Shown here piece after piece: positions 1 through 8,343 of a DNA stretch of 33,744 nt (within the stretch, counting starts at the first letter, position 1; each line of letters starts with the position of its first letter). A model generated the notes under the pieces. That model had not been told where the DNA came from. It did no database searches and saw nothing but the letters and a program-made list of their open reading frames with translations. The DNA lies in assembly GCA_030697365.1 (NCBI GenBank), contig JAUYQH010000195.1:1-33744 (forward strand). The letters are read 5' to 3'. A program made the translations under genes and the position numbers. The DNA comes from Novosphingobium sp. (lineage in GTDB: Bacteria; Pseudomonadota; Alphaproteobacteria; Sphingomonadales; Sphingomonadaceae).

Positions 1-1446
1 TTCGGCGGCGATCCCGACAACTTCAACTTCCCGCGCTACTCGCTCGATGCCTCGTTCCTGCGCGCCTACGAGAACGGCAAGCCGGTCGCGACCCCCGCGT
101 TCCTCAAATGGAACCCCCGCGCGCCGCAAGTGGGCGAGGCAACCTTTGTGGTCGGTAACCCGGGATCGACTTCGCGGCTGTGGACCCAGAGCCAGTTCGC
201 GTTCGAACGCGAAGTGCGGCTGCCGGTGACAATTGCGACGCTCAGCGAGTTGCGCGGGCGGCTGATCTCGAAGATGCAGGAAAGCCCCGAGAAGTACCGC
301 GAAGGGCTCGACGAACTCAACGGGATCGAAAACAGTCTCAAGGTCTTCATCGGTCGCACCACCGCGCTCAACGACCCGGCATTCGTCAAGTCGCTGGCCG
401 ATGCCGAGGTCCAATTGCGCGCAAAGTCGGCGGGCAACGCGGGCATCGGCGATCCATGGAGCACGGTCGAGCAGGCCGTTGCGGCGTATCGCACGCTTTA
501 CATGCCCCTGCGCTCGATCGCGCCCAGCAGCGACCTGTTCGGCTATGCCCTGGCGCTTGTCCGCGCTTCCGACGAGCGGACCAAGCCCAACGGCGAACGA
601 CTCCCCGGCTACACCGATTCGGCCCTGCCGCTGCTCGAGAAGCAGATCCTCGACGAGCGGCCGATCTACCCCTGGCTCGATCAGTTGACGCTGGAATGGA
701 GCATTTCGAAGGCACGCGAATACCTCGGCGCGGACGATCCGGACACCATGCTTTTGCTCGGCAGGGAATCGCCCGAGCAACTTGCGGCACGGCTGGTGAC
801 CGGTTCGAAATTGGCCGACCCGGCGATCCGCAAGGCGCTGTGGGAAGGCGGCAAGGCCGTGGTCGATGCTTCGGATGACCCCATGATCGCGTTCGCCAGG
901 CGGATTGATGGCCGTTCGCGGGAACTGAAGGCCTTGTCCGACGCACAGTATTCGGGTCCGCTGACGCTGGCAGGGGCGAAGCTCGCAGACGCACGCTTTG
1001 CCGCCTTCGGCGATACGCTTTATCCCGACGCAACCTTCACCCTGCGGATCAGCTATGGCAAAGTCGCCGGGTGGACCGAGCGCGGCAAGGCGGTTCCGGC
1101 TGTCACCACCCTCGGCGGAACCTATCAGCGCGCGACGGGCAACGAACCCTTCGACCTTGCCCCCGCTTTCGCCGCCAACGAGGCCAAAGTCGATAAGTCG
1201 GTGGTCTATGACTTCGTGACCACCAACGATATCATCGGCGGCAACTCGGGTTCGCCGGTGATCGACAAGGCGGGAACGGTGATCGGCGCGGCGTTCGACG
1301 GCAATATCCACTCGCTTGGCGGCAACTACGGCTACGATCCTCAGCTCAACCGGACGGTCGTGGTCGCCGCCTCTGCCGTCAACGAAGCGCTCAAGTCGAT
1401 CTACCCCAATCCGGCGCTGGTGAGGGAACTGGCGGGGAAGAAGTAG
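1..1446 (+). CDS. S46 family dipeptidyl-peptidase (DPP7/DPP11-like), 5'-truncated by window edge
   Basis: The frame is open from base 1 to a TAG at 1444-1446, giving 481 visible residues; the N-terminus, including the catalytic His region, lies outside the window. The visible start carries GGDPDNFNFPRYSLD, the family S46 block around the catalytic Asp, and near the C-terminus GGNSGSPVID carries the nucleophilic Ser (codon 1246-1248). These chymotrypsin-fold exopeptidases are exported to the periplasm or cell surface and release dipeptides from oligopeptide N-termini. Full family members are about 680-720 residues, so roughly one third is missing. Whether it is DPP7-like (hydrophobic P1) or DPP11-like (acidic P1) cannot be told here. 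Its 3' end overlaps the convergent gene on the minus strand by 46 bases. Confidence 0.93.
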   Translation, partial: FGGDPDNFNFPRYSLDASFLRAYENGKPVATPAFLKWNPRAPQVGEATFVVGNPGSTSRLWTQSQFAFEREVRLPVTIATLSELRGRLISKMQESPEKYREGLDELNGIENSLKVFIGRTTALNDPAFVKSLADAEVQLRAKSAGNAGIGDPWSTVEQAVAAYRTLYMPLRSIAPSSDLFGYALALVRASDERTKPNGERLPGYTDSALPLLEKQILDERPIYPWLDQLTLEWSISKAREYLGADDPDTMLLLGRESPEQLAARLVTGSKLADPAIRKALWEGGKAVVDASDDPMIAFARRIDGRSRELKALSDAQYSGPLTLAGAKLADARFAAFGDTLYPDATFTLRISYGKVAGWTERGKAVPAVTTLGGTYQRATGNEPFDLAPAFAANEAKVDKSVVYDFVTTNDIIGGNSGSPVIDKAGTVIGAAFDGNIHSLGGNYGYDPQLNRTVVVAASAVNEALKSIYPNPALVRELAGKK

Positions 1447-1715
1447 CCGGCCAGTTTCCAAAGCTGCCATAGCCCCAGGGCGAGAAACAGCAGCGCGGCT
1501 GCGGCGCGGGTTGCGGTCAGGGAGACCCGGCGGGTCAGTGCCTCGCCAAACAGGACCGCGGGGGTGTTGGCGAGCATCATCCCCAGCGTGGTGCCCGCGG
1601 TAACGACGGCCACCGCGTCATAATGCGCGCCCAGCGCGATCGTGGCGATCTGGGTCTTGTCGCCCATCTCGGCGAGCGCGACGATCGCGGTGGAGGCGAG
1701 GAAGGCGCAAAGCAT
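1401..1715 (-). CDS. Half-length TMEM165/GDT1 (UPF0016) family membrane protein
   Basis: This 104-residue protein has one copy of the family signature, AEMGDKTQ, in its first hydrophobic segment, and about three membrane segments overall. Typical bacterial UPF0016 proteins are about 190 residues with two such halves and are linked to Mn2+ (or Ca2+) export across the inner membrane. This sequence reads like the C-terminal half. An in-frame TAG lies five codons upstream of the ATG (1728-1730), and only 45 bases separate it from the next gene, so no N-terminal half is encoded upstream. The C-terminal ~15 residues run into the convergent peptidase gene. It could be a single-repeat protein that works as a homodimer, or the remnant of a deletion. 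Family membership is secure; function is not. Confidence 0.78.
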   Translation of the reverse strand: MLCAFLASTAIVALAEMGDKTQIATIALGAHYDAVAVVTAGTTLGMMLANTPAVLFGEALTRRVSLTATRAAAALLFLALGLWQLWKLAGYFFPASSLTSAGLG

Positions 1716-1760
1716 GCCGGGCGCCGTCTAGGCACCCGGCGACTTCAGTCTAGCGTTTTG

Positions 1761-2120
1761 TCAGCGACAGCGCGCGCTCGAACGGTTGCGGTCGATCTCG
1801 CGACCGATCAGCGCGCCAGCGGCGGCGCCCAGGACCGTGCCGGTGGTGCGGCTGCCGTGGGTGTCGATCTCGCGACCGACCAGCGCGCCCGCGGCGCCGC
1901 CGATCAGCAGCCCGGTCGTTCCGTTGCTGCGCTTGCAGTAGTATCGCCCGTCGTCACCCCGCCAATAGCGGATGCCGTTATCGGTCACGTATTGCTGCTG
2001 CGCCTGCTTGGCACGATAGCCGTGCGCCGGCGCCCACGGCGGCGGATCGGCGTAGGCGCTGCCAACCGGGATCGCGAGCGACCCCGCGAGAGTGGCGGCG
2101 ATGAGGGACTTCCTCAACAT
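1761..2120 (-). CDS. Glycine-zipper 2TM domain envelope protein, copy 1
   Basis: A 119-residue exported protein with signal peptide MLRKSLIAATLAGSLAIPVGSAYA. A conserved NGIRYWRGDDGRYYC block is followed by a glycine-zipper hairpin, GLLIGGAAGALVGREID then GTVLGAAAGALIGREID (about residues 70-110), and it ends in CR. Glycine-zipper 2TM proteins (the 17-kDa surface antigen/SlyB-like class) sit in the envelope; their molecular role is largely unknown. The start is supported by GGGAGG followed by six bases and ATG. It lies directly downstream of a paralogue on the same strand and looks like the product of a tandem duplication. Confidence 0.85.
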   Translation of the reverse strand: MLRKSLIAATLAGSLAIPVGSAYADPPPWAPAHGYRAKQAQQQYVTDNGIRYWRGDDGRYYCKRSNGTTGLLIGGAAGALVGREIDTHGSRTTGTVLGAAAGALIGREIDRNRSSARCR

Positions 2121-2144
2121 ATCGAACCTCCCGATTGGCTCTGC

Positions 2145-2468
2145 TTAGCGGCAGCGGGCCCGCTTGCGGTTGCGGTCGATCTCGCGACCGATCAGCGCAC
2201 CGGCGGCGGCCCCAACGATCGTGCCGGTGGCGCGGCTGCCGTTGGTATCGATCGCGCGGCCGACCAGCGCGCCTGCGGCGCCGCCGATCAGCAGCCCGGT
2301 CGTGCCGTTGCCCTTCTTGCAGTAATAGCGGCCATCATTGCCGCGCCAATAGCGGATGCCGTTGTCGGTGGTCGAATAGCGCCGACCGCTTTGGGCTTCG
2401 ACCGTGACCGCGGTTGCGGGCAGGACGGTGGCGGCGACAAGGGTCAGGGCGAGGGCGTTCTTGAGCAT
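2145..2468 (-). CDS. Glycine-zipper 2TM domain envelope protein, copy 2
   Basis: A 107-residue paralogue of the protein at 1761-2120. It has signal peptide MLKNALALTLVAATVLPATA, the block NGIRYWRGNDGRYYC, then the zipper GLLIGGAAGALVGRAID and GTIVGAAAGALIGREID, ending KRARCR. The reading frame stays open far upstream, but the ATG at 2468 is preferred because it starts a clean signal peptide and is preceded by GGGAGG with a six-base spacer, the same arrangement as copy 1. Only 24 bases separate the two genes, so they are probably co-transcribed, this copy first. The spacer between the cysteine block and zipper is nearly identical in both copies, which suggests recent duplication or gene conversion. 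Confidence 0.85.
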   Translation of the reverse strand: MLKNALALTLVAATVLPATAVTVEAQSGRRYSTTDNGIRYWRGNDGRYYCKKGNGTTGLLIGGAAGALVGRAIDTNGSRATGTIVGAAAGALIGREIDRNRKRARCR

Positions 2469-2625
2469 CGGAAACCTCCCGAAGTTTGCTGTGTTGTGGC
2501 GGGTGCGCAGCGGTTTCTGCGAACCATTCGTGGCCCCAACGCCCAACCTCGCCCAGCGGTCCCCAACCTCAGGTGAACGAACGTCAAAAGTTATAAGTGC
2601 GCGATCAACCGTGTAACCCGAGCGA

Positions 2626-3366
2626 TCAAATGCCCGCGTACCATTGATAGCCGCGGTCTTCCCAGTACCCGCCCTTGCCTCCGGCGATCCCGGCGAGGCT
2701 GGCGACCGCCTCGATCCGCTCGACGTACTTGGCATGCTTGTAGCCCAGCTGGCGTTCGATCCGCATCCGCAGCGGCGCGCCGTTCTTGACCGGCAACGGC
2801 GCCCCATTGAGCATATGCGCGACGATCGTTTGCGGATGGAGCGCGTCGATCAAGTCGATGCTCTCGTAATAGGGCGCGCCCGAAAGCAGGTCGGCGCAAT
2901 GGAACACCACGAACTTCGCCTCCGGGCGCAGCCCCGCGGTGCTCAACAAGTCGCGCAAGGGAACCCCGGTCCACTGCCCGATCGCGCTCCACCCTTCGAC
3001 GCAATCGTGGCGGGTGATCTGGGTGCGCTGTTGCAGCGCCCTTACATCGGCCAGCGACAGCGCCAGCGGGCGCTCGACCAGCCCGTCCACCGCCAGCCGC
3101 CAGTCGGAGAAATTGGTGGCGACGTGCGCGGCATAGGCCAGCGTCCCGGGATTGGTGGTGCCGTTCCCGCGGAAATCGGGCGAGATGTCGGCGATCGAGA
3201 ACTCGGGCGCCAGCGCGGTGCGCTTGGTCAGCGCGCGGTGGACGGCGAGGTTCCAGTCCTCGACTGCGGAAAGCAGCGAGGCGCCGGGCCCGCTCTGCGC
3301 GACCTTGCCGCACCCCGCGACCAGCCCGCCCAGCAGGCCGCCGATGATCCCGCGACGACCGATCAT
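2626..3366 (-). CDS. Molybdopterin-dependent oxidoreductase, predicted Tat-type lipoprotein (sulfite oxidase/MsrP fold)
   Basis: A 246-residue protein of the oxidoreductase molybdopterin-binding family. RHDCVEGWSAIGQWTGVPL contains Cys122, the expected thiolate ligand to molybdenum, and HMLNGAPLPVKNGAPLRM is the usual family block after it. The N-terminus combines an early twin arginine (GRRGI) with a lipobox ending at Cys19 (LVAGC), so the enzyme is probably Tat-exported and lipid-anchored facing the periplasm. The ATG overlaps the cytochrome b stop codon as ATGA (3363-3366), so the two are translationally coupled and the cytochrome is the likely electron partner. The substrate is unknown. 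It is not a standard MsrP, because the partner is a b561-type cytochrome rather than MsrQ. Confidence 0.87.
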   Translation of the reverse strand: MIGRRGIIGGLLGGLVAGCGKVAQSGPGASLLSAVEDWNLAVHRALTKRTALAPEFSIADISPDFRGNGTTNPGTLAYAAHVATNFSDWRLAVDGLVERPLALSLADVRALQQRTQITRHDCVEGWSAIGQWTGVPLRDLLSTAGLRPEAKFVVFHCADLLSGAPYYESIDLIDALHPQTIVAHMLNGAPLPVKNGAPLRMRIERQLGYKHAKYVERIEAVASLAGIAGGKGGYWEDRGYQWYAGI

Positions 3367-4049
3367 GACTCCGCTCCTTCGCCGCGACCGCCGGTAATCA
3401 TGTCGCGCATCTGGCCCACCGGACCCGACAGCAGCACCGCCATGATATGGAGAACGAAGAACCCGAACAGCCCGAACGCGACCACGAAATGGATCGAGCG
3501 CGCCGACTGCCTGCCGCCGAACATGTCGAGCAGCCACGGGAACGCGGTGTTCATCGCCGGCGACAGCGTCAGCCCGGTCAGGATCATCAGTGGCAGCGCG
3601 ACGAACAGCACCGCGATGTAGAGGTATTTCTGGAGAAGATTGAACGCGTTGCCCGGCGGTGGGGCGAATTCCAGCTTGCGGTGATGCGCGAGGTCTTCGC
3701 GGATCGCAGACCACTTCAACTCGCGGCGCCGCAGCCGGAAATCGCGCGCGTGGCGGGTGAACAGCAGCGCGACAAAGTAAACCAGCAGCCCCAGCGCGAA
3801 CGGCCATGCCGCCAGGAAATGCCACAGCCGCGCCTCGGCCAGCGAATAATAGCCCGGGATCGTCATCCACCCCGGAAACTGCGGCAACCCCAGCCACGCC
3901 GTCGCCGGATCGAACCCCCACTCGCCCCAATAAAGCTGCGGGTGCGCGTTAGAGATGTTGAGTCCCGAGAAGAACAGGATGAACAGCGCGACCGCGTTGA
4001 CCCAGTGCCACAGCCGGGTGCCGAGGGTGTGTCGGGGTCGATCGGCCAT
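3363..4049 (-). CDS. Cytochrome b/b6-domain (b561 / hydrogenase-type) membrane subunit
   Basis: A 228-residue integral membrane protein with about four hydrophobic helices and histidines placed as heme b ligands (RLWHW near residue 15, RLWHF near 78, SIHF and LHIM in the last helix). This pattern fits di-heme cytochromes b that exchange electrons between quinone and a periplasmic partner. The ATG at 4049 is chosen because CGGAG precedes it with a six-base spacer; an upstream ATG at 4076 would add an unsupported extension. The stop overlaps the start of the molybdo-enzyme by four bases, so the pair likely forms one membrane-bound oxidoreductase. Confidence 0.87.
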   Translation of the reverse strand: MADRPRHTLGTRLWHWVNAVALFILFFSGLNISNAHPQLYWGEWGFDPATAWLGLPQFPGWMTIPGYYSLAEARLWHFLAAWPFALGLLVYFVALLFTRHARDFRLRRRELKWSAIREDLAHHRKLEFAPPPGNAFNLLQKYLYIAVLFVALPLMILTGLTLSPAMNTAFPWLLDMFGGRQSARSIHFVVAFGLFGFFVLHIMAVLLSGPVGQMRDMITGGRGEGAES

Positions 4050-4196
4050 GCGCGTCTCCGGAAGCGATGGAACCATGTTCGCTGGGGCGAGGGAAGGGGT
4101 TACACCAGAACGCGGCTCAATCATCCCCTTGCCCCGGGCGCTGCGGATCGAAATTGGAATTCGCTTCCGCACCCCCGATCGAGAGCATCGGGTCAG

Positions 4197-4222
4197 GGAA
4201 CCCCTCCATTGCCCGATGCGTT
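4197..4222 (+). promoter_or_regulatory. EcfG-type (general stress sigma factor) promoter upstream of the CHRD gene
   Basis: GGAAC (4197-4201), a 17-base spacer and CGTT (4219-4222) match the alphaproteobacterial EcfG consensus GGAAC-N16/17-CGTT. It lies on the same strand as the CHRD gene. Transcription would start near 4229, leaving a leader of about 65 bases before the ATG at 4295. The match is seen in the sequence; the link to the general stress response is inferred from the known consensus. Confidence 0.65.
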
Positions 4223-4294
4223 CCTGTCCACTCACGGTTTCGCCGTCGAACAGTTTGGTTGTGCTGCACAGCCCCCGCCACGTGGAGAATGTCT

Positions 4295-4738
4295 ATGAAG
4301 TCGTCCTTCCTGATCGCCGTCGCAGCGTTGACCGCAGCAGTTCCGTTGTTCGCCGCCAACGAGTCTTCATCGACCGAGAATGGGCGCAAGCTCTCCGCCT
4401 CGCTCAGCGGTGCTGCCGAAAGGCCAGGTCCCGGCGACAGCGACGGCTCGGGCACCGCCACGGTGCGGATCAACCCCGGTCAGGGTCAGTTGTGCTACAC
4501 CGTGACCTATACCCGCATAGCTGCGCCTACCGCGGCGCACATCCACGAGGCCCCGGCTACTAGTGCCGGGCCGGTCGTAGTGCCGCTAAGTGTCGGCCCG
4601 GGTGGTGTGATCTCGGGTTGCGCCACGGTCACGCGCGAACTGGCGCTCGAGATCATTCGCGAGCCGGGCGACTATTACGTCAACGTCCACAACGCCGAAT
4701 TTCCCGCGGGCGCGATCCGCGGCCAACTGGGCAAATAA
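4295..4738 (+). CDS. CHRD-domain secreted protein
   Basis: A 147-residue protein with signal peptide MKSSFLIAVAALTAAVPLFA followed by one CHRD domain (about residues 30-147). Typical CHRD elements are GSGTATVRINPGQGQLCYTV, the AAHIHEA turn and the closing YYVNVHNAEFPAGAIRGQL. CHRD domains occur in chordin and in many exported bacterial proteins; no catalytic role is established. The ATG at 4295 is preferred over the in-frame ATG at 4289 because GGAG (4284-4287) then sits seven bases upstream. An EcfG-type promoter precedes it, so it is probably induced in stress or stationary phase. It is divergent from the cytochrome b gene. Confidence 0.85.
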   Translation: MKSSFLIAVAALTAAVPLFAANESSSTENGRKLSASLSGAAERPGPGDSDGSGTATVRINPGQGQLCYTVTYTRIAAPTAAHIHEAPATSAGPVVVPLSVGPGGVISGCATVTRELALEIIREPGDYYVNVHNAEFPAGAIRGQLGK

Positions 4739-4878
4739 GCGCGGCGAACGGCCCGGGAGGGAATAGGGCAAAGTTCCAGCCGTCTGAATCGGCACATCGG
4801 CTCTTGCGCTGCGGTCTGATTGCAGACCAATGCGTCGGAGCCGTTGTTGCATCCGCGCATCGAACGGGGAGAACCGCA

Positions 4879-5817
4879 TTGCCATCCGGACTTGTCGCGC
4901 TGCTCGATGACATCTCGCTGATCGCGCGCGCCGCCGCCGCTTCGATCGACGATGTCGGGGTCGCCGCGGCCAAGGCGGGGAGCAAGGCGGCAGGCGTGGT
5001 GATCGACGACGCAGCGGTCACCCCGTCCTACGTCACCAACTTCACCCCCGACCGTGAACTGCCGATCATCTGGCAGATCGCCAAGGGCAGCCTCAAGAAC
5101 AAGCTGATCATCCTGCTCCCCGCCGCGCTGTTGCTCAGCGCGTTCCTGCCGTGGGCGATCACCCCGCTGCTGATGCTGGGCGGGCTGTTCCTGTGCTACG
5201 AAGGCGCGGAAAAGGTGATCGAGAAGCTGGGCGGGGCCCACCATGGCAAAACGCTCGAGGATCCGATCGAGGATGTCGCCGCGTTCGAGAAGGCGCGGAT
5301 TTCGGGTGCGATCCGCACCGACCTGATCCTCTCGGCAGAAATCATGGCGATCGCGCTGGCCGAAGTCGCGACCGAGCCGCTGGCGACACGCGGGATCATC
5401 CTCGCGGTGGTCGGCATCGCGATCACTGTGCTGGTCTATGGCGCGGTGGCGCTGATCGTGAAGATGGACGATGTCGGCCTCCACCTCAGCGAGCGCAGGA
5501 ATTCGGGCTCGCAGGCGCTGGGCCGGTTTCTGCTGCTGGCGATGCCGCGTTTGCTGACCGTGCTGTCGGTGGTGGGGACGGTGGCGATGCTGTGGGTCGG
5601 CGGCGGAATCATCCTCCACGGGCTGGAAGAACTGGGATGGCACGGACCCTCGGACGTGGCCCACATGATCCAGCGCGGCGTCGAACAAGCCACCGGGGCG
5701 CTCGCCGCGGTGACCGGCTGGCTGACTTACGCGGCGGTTTCCGCGGTGGTAGGGCTGGTGCTCGGCGCGATCGTCGCGTTCGTGCTCCACAAGGTGCTAA
5801 AGGTCGGGGCGCACTGA
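4879..5817 (+). CDS. DUF808 family inner-membrane protein (YedI-like)
   Basis: A 312-residue multi-spanning membrane protein. The N-terminus PSGLVALLDDISLIARAAA, the DDAAVTP block and the central KGSLKNKLIILLPAALLLS and GGLFLCYEGAEKV stretches are characteristic of DUF808. The function of the family is unknown. No ATG gives this N-terminus. The TTG at 4879 is chosen because GGGGAG (4866-4871) lies seven bases upstream and the next residues match the usual family start. It is preceded by a 140-base gap with no recognised feature and ends seven bases before the convergent TonB-dependent receptor gene. Confidence 0.85.
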   Translation: MPSGLVALLDDISLIARAAAASIDDVGVAAAKAGSKAAGVVIDDAAVTPSYVTNFTPDRELPIIWQIAKGSLKNKLIILLPAALLLSAFLPWAITPLLMLGGLFLCYEGAEKVIEKLGGAHHGKTLEDPIEDVAAFEKARISGAIRTDLILSAEIMAIALAEVATEPLATRGIILAVVGIAITVLVYGAVALIVKMDDVGLHLSERRNSGSQALGRFLLLAMPRLLTVLSVVGTVAMLWVGGGIILHGLEELGWHGPSDVAHMIQRGVEQATGALAAVTGWLTYAAVSAVVGLVLGAIVAFVLHKVLKVGAH

Positions 5818-5824
5818 CGCCCGG

Positions 5825-8227
5825 TCAGAAATCGACCCCCGCCCTGACCCCGAAGAGTTGCGGCTTGACCGGGTAGACCCGCGCGAAGTCCCCGCAAATC
5901 TGGGTGGCGCAGGCGGTGTTGAGGGTCAGCGCGCCGCGCTTGTCGAAGGCGTTCTGGATATAGGCTTCGAGCCGCCAGTTGTCCCACTTGAGCCCGGCCG
6001 CGAAGTCGAACGTGGTGAAGCCCCTGGTCGCGCCCACCGCATCGAAATCGGCGTCGGTCAGGAAAGACCGGGTGCCGCCTTGGTGGAATACCGTGCCCTG
6101 GACGTGTCCGGTCGCCGAACCGACCGGGAATTCGTAACGGGCATAGGCGTTGCCCTTGAACCTGGACTGGACCGGCAGGCGGGTGCCCTTGGCTGCAGCC
6201 GGCGGCTCGCCGGGAACGCAGACGATGTTGCGGGTGACGTTGTCGACCTGGCAGAAGTCCGTGGTCAGCTCGGCATCGACGTAAGTTCCCGCCGCGCCCA
6301 GTGTCAGCCCGCCGAAGCGGGCGTTGAGATCGCCCTCGACTCCATAGATCCGCGCGTCTCCGGCGTTGTAGGTGTTGGTCACCCCGTTCTGGCCGACCGG
6401 GACCAGCCCGAACTGGAGGTCCTTCCATTTCTCGTAGAACGCGGCCCCGTTGAAGGTGACCGCGCCGAAGCGGACCTTGGTCCCGATCTCGTAGTTGTCG
6501 AGCGTGTCGGAAACGAACGGGAGAACCCCGGCGCGCCGGTTGTTGCCACCCGGGCGGTACCCGCGCGAGACCGTGCTGTAGAGCATCAGGTCATCGCTCG
6601 GCTTCCACCGCACGCCGCCTTTCCAGATGACGCCGCTTTCGACCTGCTTCTTGTTCACGTTGGCGCACCCGACGTCGATCCTGGTGCTGGGCAGGCAGGT
6701 TGCCGGGTTGAGGCTGCCGGTGGTTCCGGAAAAGCCGAAAATCGTGTTCTTGGCGATGAACCCGCGGAGGCCGCCGATCACCGTGATCGTCGGGGTCAGG
6801 TCGAATTCGGACTGCGCGAACATCGCGTAGTCGCGGTCGATCCGCTTGATCCGGCTGTGAAACACCGAATCTCCGCCAGCGACGTCGAACGGCAGCAGCC
6901 AGTTGGGCGGAAATTCGCGCTCGGGCACCTGCGACACGCCTTGAATCTCGTAATCGGCACGGATTGCATCGGTCTGGCGCTGCATGAACAGCCCCGCAGT
7001 CAGCCTGAAGCGGTTTTCGGCGGGCGAGGAGACGCGCAGTTCATTAGTCAGCTTGGTGTACTTGTCGCCCAGGATCGAATTCTGGGTCGGGTCGATGAAC
7101 TGGCCGTTGGCTAGCGGATAGTACGTCGCATAATATCCGTATGTATCGTAGGCTACGGAATAATAGGAGTAATCGGCCAGGTTGTCGGTCTTGCGCTCGA
7201 AATATCCCCCCGCATAAGTGACGTCCCAGTCGCTTATCTGGCCCTGGATGGTCAGCGCCGCCTGGTACCAGCGGTCCTCGTTGCGACTGGGCAGGTAATC
7301 GGTGACCTTGAGGTCGCCCTTGCGCGGATCGAACAGGAAGCCGCCATGGCTGACCTGGCGCTGGTAGATGATCTGCGGAGTCGCGGTCCAGGTGTCGTCG
7401 AGATCGATCTTGAGCGCGGCGCGCCCGCCATAAGTCTCGACGTCGTTGTAGTCTTCCTCGACCAGCGCGTTGTTGTTGACCGTCAGGTTGGTCAGACCCG
7501 CGGGGTCGATCGCGGCGTCGTCGAGAGTAAAGGTCCGGGTGCCGGCGATGTTGTCGATATAGCCGCCCGCTTTGGTGTAGAACCCGACCACGCGCAGCGC
7601 CATGCGGTCGCTGATCGGCAGGTTGACCATGGCCTCGATCTGCCCGCCGTAGTCGCCATCGCCGAACTTGTTGCCCTCGACGTCGATGCTCCCCTCGAAA
7701 GTGCCCAGCCGGGGCTGGTTGGTGATGATCCGCAGCGTGCCTGACAGCGAGCTGGCGCCGAACAGCGTGCCCTGCGGCCCCGCCAGCGCCTCGACCCGGG
7801 CGATGTCGTAGACGTGGAAATCGACCGTCCCGGCGATCGTGGTGACCGGGATTTCATCGACGTAGAGGCTGCTGGTCGGCAGCGGTCCGATGTGCAGCCC
7901 GTCGCCCCCGCTCGACACGCCGCGGAAGAAGATTTGCGACTGGCTCGGCCCGAGCGACTGGAAGCTGACGCTGGGGAGCAGCTTGGCGTAATCGTCGAAG
8001 CTGGCGACTTGCGAATTCTCGAGCTTGGCCGCGCCCAGCGCGACGATCGAAATCGGCACGTCCTGGAGGTTTTCCTCGCGCCGGTTGGCGGTGACGATGA
8101 TCTCGCCAAGGCTTTCCGCCTCGGCGCCCTGCGGGGCGTCCTGCGCGAACGCGGCCTGCGGCGCGGCCAGCATGGTGGTGGCGAGAAGTAGGGGTACGGC
8201 CCTGCGGCCGAGCGTGGTCGGAGTCAT
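5825..8227 (-). CDS. TonB-dependent outer-membrane receptor
   Basis: An 800-residue outer-membrane receptor. After a signal peptide ending AAPQAAFAQ comes a TonB-box-like segment, GEIIVTANRREENLQDVPISI. Next is a plug domain (about residues 55-165, with FFRGVSSGGDG and RVEALAGPQGTLFG), then a beta-barrel ending in the typical aromatic-terminated strand (FGVRAGVDF). Such receptors import siderophores, cobalamin, glycans or other bulky ligands using the TonB/ExbBD energy system; the substrate cannot be read from sequence. The ATG at 8227 is preferred over an upstream GTG at 8239 because GAGGG precedes it by five bases. The TPR-sulfotransferase gene lies 116 bases upstream on the same strand, a pairing I associate with sphingomonads. 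Confidence 0.92.
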   Translation of the reverse strand: MTPTTLGRRAVPLLLATTMLAAPQAAFAQDAPQGAEAESLGEIIVTANRREENLQDVPISIVALGAAKLENSQVASFDDYAKLLPSVSFQSLGPSQSQIFFRGVSSGGDGLHIGPLPTSSLYVDEIPVTTIAGTVDFHVYDIARVEALAGPQGTLFGASSLSGTLRIITNQPRLGTFEGSIDVEGNKFGDGDYGGQIEAMVNLPISDRMALRVVGFYTKAGGYIDNIAGTRTFTLDDAAIDPAGLTNLTVNNNALVEEDYNDVETYGGRAALKIDLDDTWTATPQIIYQRQVSHGGFLFDPRKGDLKVTDYLPSRNEDRWYQAALTIQGQISDWDVTYAGGYFERKTDNLADYSYYSVAYDTYGYYATYYPLANGQFIDPTQNSILGDKYTKLTNELRVSSPAENRFRLTAGLFMQRQTDAIRADYEIQGVSQVPEREFPPNWLLPFDVAGGDSVFHSRIKRIDRDYAMFAQSEFDLTPTITVIGGLRGFIAKNTIFGFSGTTGSLNPATCLPSTRIDVGCANVNKKQVESGVIWKGGVRWKPSDDLMLYSTVSRGYRPGGNNRRAGVLPFVSDTLDNYEIGTKVRFGAVTFNGAAFYEKWKDLQFGLVPVGQNGVTNTYNAGDARIYGVEGDLNARFGGLTLGAAGTYVDAELTTDFCQVDNVTRNIVCVPGEPPAAAKGTRLPVQSRFKGNAYARYEFPVGSATGHVQGTVFHQGGTRSFLTDADFDAVGATRGFTTFDFAAGLKWDNWRLEAYIQNAFDKRGALTLNTACATQICGDFARVYPVKPQLFGVRAGVDF

Positions 8228-8272
8228 GGCTGCCCTCACGTCTTATCTTTTGACATAGCGATCCTCGCCCAT

Positions 8273-8290
8273 TCTTGCTGCATTGCAAGA
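8273..8290. promoter_or_regulatory. Short inverted repeat in the leader of the TonB-receptor gene
   Basis: TCTTGC and GCAAGA form a perfect six-base inverted repeat around six bases, lying about 45 bases upstream of the receptor ATG. It could be an operator or a short RNA hairpin. No regulator is suggested by the surrounding genes, and a repeat this short may occur by chance. Confidence 0.25.
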
Positions 8291-8343
8291 CTGCCTCTGC
8301 CAAGCGCGCGATTTTGCCCACGGGCGTTGCTCGAAGGCCACGC

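Noticed and set aside
3367..3930. Upstream extension of the molybdo-oxidoreductase frame
   Set aside because: It overlaps the real cytochrome b gene in another frame; the signal sequence starts at 3366.
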